Below are positions 61,289 through 64,000 of a DNA stretch of 64,000 nucleotides, in pieces. Origin of the DNA: Chryseobacterium sp. OV279. Lineage in GTDB: Bacteria; Bacteroidota; Bacteroidia; Flavobacteriales; Weeksellaceae. The translations under genes were made by a program, and so were the position numbers. Every line of letters starts with the position of its first letter. Position 1 is the first letter of the stretch. Location: positions 1,206,431-1,270,430 of the forward strand of contig NZ_FQUD01000001.1 of assembly GCF_900128945.1 (NCBI RefSeq), written 5' to 3'. The notes under the pieces were generated by a model that saw only the letters and a program-made list of their open reading frames with translations, had not been told where the DNA came from and searched no databases.

Positions 61289-62344
61289 ATGAAACATATT
61301 TTTAAACTGACATTCATTGCAGCGACCATTTTCCTGACGGGCTGCCAATCATCTGCACAGCAAAAAGACAACTACTCAGCAAAAATTGACAGTCTGCTGA
61401 AGATCACAAATCCGAGGAGTTTTAACGGAGTCGTTTACATTCAGCAAAATGGAAAAACAAAATACGCACAGGCGCATGGATTGACTGATTTCAATACAAA
61501 AACACCTCTGAAAGTTTCCGACAAATTCTCAACCATGTCGATTGCCAAGCAGATTACAGCCACACTGGTTTTACAGGAAGTCGAAAAAGGGAAAATTGAT
61601 CTGAATGTGCCCATCCGAAAATATTTGCCGGATTTTAAATACTCGTGGGCAGATACGGTTACTGTTAATCATTTACTCAATCACACTTCGGGGCTAAACA
61701 GCGATAATATGGACAAACCATTGAAGTTTAAACCCGGAACCAATTTCAGTTATTCCAATGTCGGATATTTTGTGGCAGGGCAGATTTTGGAAAAGCAAAG
61801 TGGGAAAAGTTTTCAGGAACTGGTGACTGATTTGTTTAAAAAATGTAAGATGAATGACAGTTATTACCCGAATGAAGCGAGTAGTAAATTCTTAACAAAA
61901 GGGCACACCATCCGAAAAGAAGGGACTTTCAAACTTAATGAGCAGTCAGCTTTCAGTGCAGATCATTATTTTGGAAGTCATTTAATTGTGACAGCATCCG
62001 ATCTCGCAAAATGGAACGAATCTCTGCATAACGGAAAACTATTGAAACCCGCAACCTATCAGCTGATGACCAGCTACGCAATAATAAATGGGCATCCTGT
62101 TTTCGGCGAAAAACCGATTGGCTATGGCTATGGTTTGAGAATTAATGATAAAGACACCATTAAAGAAATCGGGCACACGGGTTTTCATCCGGGTGAAGGC
62201 TTTACAGCCGTGAATTTGTATTATCCAAAAACGAAAACAAGCGTAGTCATTATGGAAAATACAGCCAATGAAAATTTTGATATTGCTTATTATTTTGAAC
62301 AGCAGGTGAGAAAAATTGTGAGAGAAAGTCAACTTTTGAAATAG
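61289..62344 (+). CDS. Serine hydrolase (beta-lactamase/class C-like) lipoprotein
   Basis: 351 aa. Lipobox LTGC (Cys19), then the beta-lactamase/transpeptidase-like domain: nucleophile Ser84-x-x-Lys87 (MSIAKQ), a Tyr-Ser-Asn motif (NFSYSNVGYFVAGQ, about 153), and a KTG-equivalent HTG in EIGHTGFHPG. Members are D-Ala carboxypeptidases, esterases or amidases; real class C lactamase activity is uncertain. Directly upstream (8-bp gap) of the class A beta-lactamase on the same strand, so they may be cotranscribed. Confidence 0.88.
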   Translation: MKHIFKLTFIAATIFLTGCQSSAQQKDNYSAKIDSLLKITNPRSFNGVVYIQQNGKTKYAQAHGLTDFNTKTPLKVSDKFSTMSIAKQITATLVLQEVEKGKIDLNVPIRKYLPDFKYSWADTVTVNHLLNHTSGLNSDNMDKPLKFKPGTNFSYSNVGYFVAGQILEKQSGKSFQELVTDLFKKCKMNDSYYPNEASSKFLTKGHTIRKEGTFKLNEQSAFSADHYFGSHLIVTASDLAKWNESLHNGKLLKPATYQLMTSYAIINGHPVFGEKPIGYGYGLRINDKDTIKEIGHTGFHPGEGFTAVNLYYPKTKTSVVIMENTANENFDIAYYFEQQVRKIVRESQLLK

Positions 62345-62352
62345 AATTCCAT

Positions 62353-63237
62353 ATGAAAAAAATAGTATTCGTTTGCCTGACTTTCTTTTTTTCAGCTCAG
62401 GCATTGGCCCAAAATATAGATAATCTCCGTCAGGAGCTCAAACAAATTATTTCTGCCAAAAATGCAACCGTAGGAATATCCATAAAAAGTATTGAAGACA
62501 AAGACACGTTGAGCATTAACGGTCATCTGAACGCTCCGATGATGAGTGTTTTCAAATTTCATATTGCTTTGGCTACGTTAAATCTGGTAGATAAAGGAAA
62601 AATCTCTTTAGCACAGAAAGTTTTCATTAAAAAGGAAGATTTACAGCAGGATACCTGGAGCCCGATAAAAGATGAATATCCCAATGGAAATATGTATCTG
62701 ACCATCGATCAGCTGTTGAGATATACTGTTTCACACAGCGATAACAACGGATGTGATATTCTTCTGAAATTAATCGGAGGTCCGGAAACCGTTCAGAAAT
62801 TCATCAACCGCCAGGGAATCAAAGATTTTGTGATCAAAGTGAACGAAGAGGAAATGCGGATATGGAAAAACCTGTACATCAACACGACAACCCCTTTGGC
62901 AACGACTGATCTGCTGGAGAAATTCTACAAAGGAAAAGTGCTGAAAAAAGCCACGACCCAATACCTCTATCAGATTATGGTGGAAACTTCCCGAGGGCTG
63001 ACCTGGATGAAAGCAGGACTTCCCGAAGGAACAGAATTGGCACACAGAACAGGAATTTCATCAACCAACGAGAATAATTTAAGAGCAGCCATGAATGATG
63101 TGGGAATTGTAAAACTTCCAAACGGAAAGCACTTTATTATTTCAATTTATTTAAAAAACATAACAGAAAAAAGGGAAGACACCGAAAAAATAATAGCAGA
63201 TCTTACCAAAGCAACCTGGAATTTTATGACGAAATAA
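62353..63237 (+). CDS. bla: Class A beta-lactamase, subclass A2 (CGA/CIA-like)
   Basis: 294 aa with signal peptide (cleavage after ALAQ, about 20). Ser65-x-x-Lys68 (SVFK), SDN loop 129-131 (HSDNNGCD), omega-loop Glu at about 165-167 (VNEEEMR), and HRTG (231-234) in the KTG place, which is characteristic of the PER/CGA/CIA branch. Such enzymes are intrinsic to Chryseobacterium and hydrolyse penicillins and many cephalosporins in the periplasm. Close relation to CGA-1 or CIA is my reading of motifs and should be confirmed by alignment. Confidence 0.9.
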   Translation: MKKIVFVCLTFFFSAQALAQNIDNLRQELKQIISAKNATVGISIKSIEDKDTLSINGHLNAPMMSVFKFHIALATLNLVDKGKISLAQKVFIKKEDLQQDTWSPIKDEYPNGNMYLTIDQLLRYTVSHSDNNGCDILLKLIGGPETVQKFINRQGIKDFVIKVNEEEMRIWKNLYINTTTPLATTDLLEKFYKGKVLKKATTQYLYQIMVETSRGLTWMKAGLPEGTELAHRTGISSTNENNLRAAMNDVGIVKLPNGKHFIISIYLKNITEKREDTEKIIADLTKATWNFMTK

Positions 63238-63289
63238 ATGGGTGAAGTATTAGAATTTATAAGTAAATTTCTTTAATAAAAATCAGGAT

Positions 63290-63652
63290 ATGAGAACAAC
63301 CCCTGAACACGACCAGCGTATTGCCAAAATGATATTCGCGTCCGTTTATCCGCACTACATCAAGAAGGTGGAAACTAAAGGCAGAACCATTAAAGAACTT
63401 CATCAGGTGATAGAATGGCTGACTGGATTTGATACCCAAAAGCTGCAGGAACTTATCGACGAGAAAGTGACTTTTGAAACGTTTTTCAAGAATGCGAAGC
63501 TGAACCCCAATGCGCATTTAATAACAGGTACCATTTGCGGCTACAAAATAGAGGAAATCGAAACTCCGCTGACCAAACAGGCCAGGTATCTGGATAAGCT
63601 GATTGATGAACTGGCGAAAGGTAAAAAGATGGAAAAGATTTTAAGACAGTAA
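63290..63652 (+). CDS. DUF2200 family protein
   Basis: 120 aa. Starts MRTTPEHDQRIAKMIFASVYPHYIKKVETKGRTIKELHQVIEWLTGFD and ends IEEIETPLTKQARYLDKLIDELAKGKKMEKILR, both typical of DUF2200, a compact helical family of unknown role. Cytoplasmic. 15 bp before the next same-strand gene. Confidence 0.85.
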   Translation: MRTTPEHDQRIAKMIFASVYPHYIKKVETKGRTIKELHQVIEWLTGFDTQKLQELIDEKVTFETFFKNAKLNPNAHLITGTICGYKIEEIETPLTKQARYLDKLIDELAKGKKMEKILRQ

Positions 63653-63667
63653 TCAAAATCCGGAACG

Positions 63668-64000
63668 ATGGCTAAGACTAAAACGAATTATACGGGAGCA
63701 GATGTAGCAGAATTCATCAACTCCTATGCTGACAGCGAACAAAAGAAAGCAGACAGTTTCCGCCTTATAGAACTGATGCAGGAATGGTCCGGCTTTGAAC
63801 CGAAAATGTGGGGACCTTCGATAATAGGATTCGGGAATTATCACTACAAATACGCCAGCGGACACGAAGGTGATGCCCCGGTTCTTGGATTTTCACCGAG
63901 GAAGGCCGCGTTTTCACTCTACGTTTATTCTGAGACGGAAAAGAGTAAAACCTTAATTGCCAATCTGGGGAAATTCAAAATGAGCAAAGCCTGTATATAC
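63668..64000 (+). CDS. DUF1801-like protein (3' partial)
   Basis: 111 codons visible, running off the window. Starts MAKTKTNYTGADVAEFINSYADSEQKKADSFRLIELMQEWSGFEPKMWGPSIIGFGNYHYKYASGHEGDAPVLGFSPRKAAFSLYV, the usual pattern of DUF1801 (YdhG-like) proteins, whose role may concern iron or general stress. Likely in one transcript with the DUF2200 gene. Confidence 0.85.
   Translation, partial: MAKTKTNYTGADVAEFINSYADSEQKKADSFRLIELMQEWSGFEPKMWGPSIIGFGNYHYKYASGHEGDAPVLGFSPRKAAFSLYVYSETEKSKTLIANLGKFKMSKACIY

Overview
The window looks like chromosome from a Chryseobacterium-type flavobacterium (Weeksellaceae). The evidence is AT-rich DNA, Bacteroidota-style -7 boxes (TAnnTTTG) with few Shine-Dalgarno sites, a TPR/AraC regulator, many small lipoproteins, a TonB receptor, a subclass-A2 (CGA/CIA-like) class A beta-lactamase, and long stretches of decayed intergenic repeats.

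Left chromosomal part (1-30.2 kb). It starts inside a membrane-anchored TPR/AraC regulator, followed by a secreted tail-collar-like protein, two small lipoproteins, a cysteine-rich MarR regulator and a thioredoxin-like/secreted/DUF2024 operon; a 214-bp MITE-like inverted-repeat element lies between that operon and marR. Then come pruA and a large urease locus: ureABC, an outer-membrane barrel protein, ureEFGD, a UreH/NiCoT-like nickel permease, a urea transporter, a TonB receptor and an AraC regulator. This set can cover urea and nickel entry, enzyme maturation and hydrolysis. Topoisomerase IB with two small membrane genes, an aminopeptidase P, a Crp/Fnr regulator, a two-gene oxidoreductase operon and mnmE follow.

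Composite island at the 3' end of mnmE (30.2-55.8 kb). The last codons of mnmE (Phe-Cys-Ile-Gly-Lys-stop) occur three times in the same orientation, at about 30200, 44410 and 55788, each followed within about 45-70 bp by a hairpin terminator. I read these as attL, an internal att and attR of two elements inserted in tandem. Element 1 (30.2-44.4 kb) carries two HTH/excisionase-like genes, a tyrosine integrase, a gpII-like replication protein, a four-gene operon with an unusual reverse transcriptase plus two PD-(D/E)XK-type nuclease proteins and one unknown, small membrane/secreted proteins, a 161-nt nested-hairpin region, ArdA, a serine recombinase and a caspase-like protein. Element 2 (44.4-55.8 kb) has no visible integrase. 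It is a type I restriction-modification locus (hsdM-hsdS-hsdR) with two DUF262 genes between hsdS and hsdR and a YgjP-like metalloprotein at the end.

Right chromosomal part (55.8-64 kb): a cupin, a large secreted zinc-phospholipase-C-like protein with a coiled coil, a DUF1826-like protein, a GNAT acetyltransferase, a HEAT-repeat protein, a serine hydrolase next to a class A beta-lactamase, DUF2200, and the start of a DUF1801-like gene cut by the window edge.

The best candidate for an undescribed system is the reverse transcriptase/nuclease operon at 34.9-38.8 kb, inside an island where almost all cargo looks like defence or counter-defence. Functions of the unknown proteins are inferred from motifs and context only; no database search was possible.
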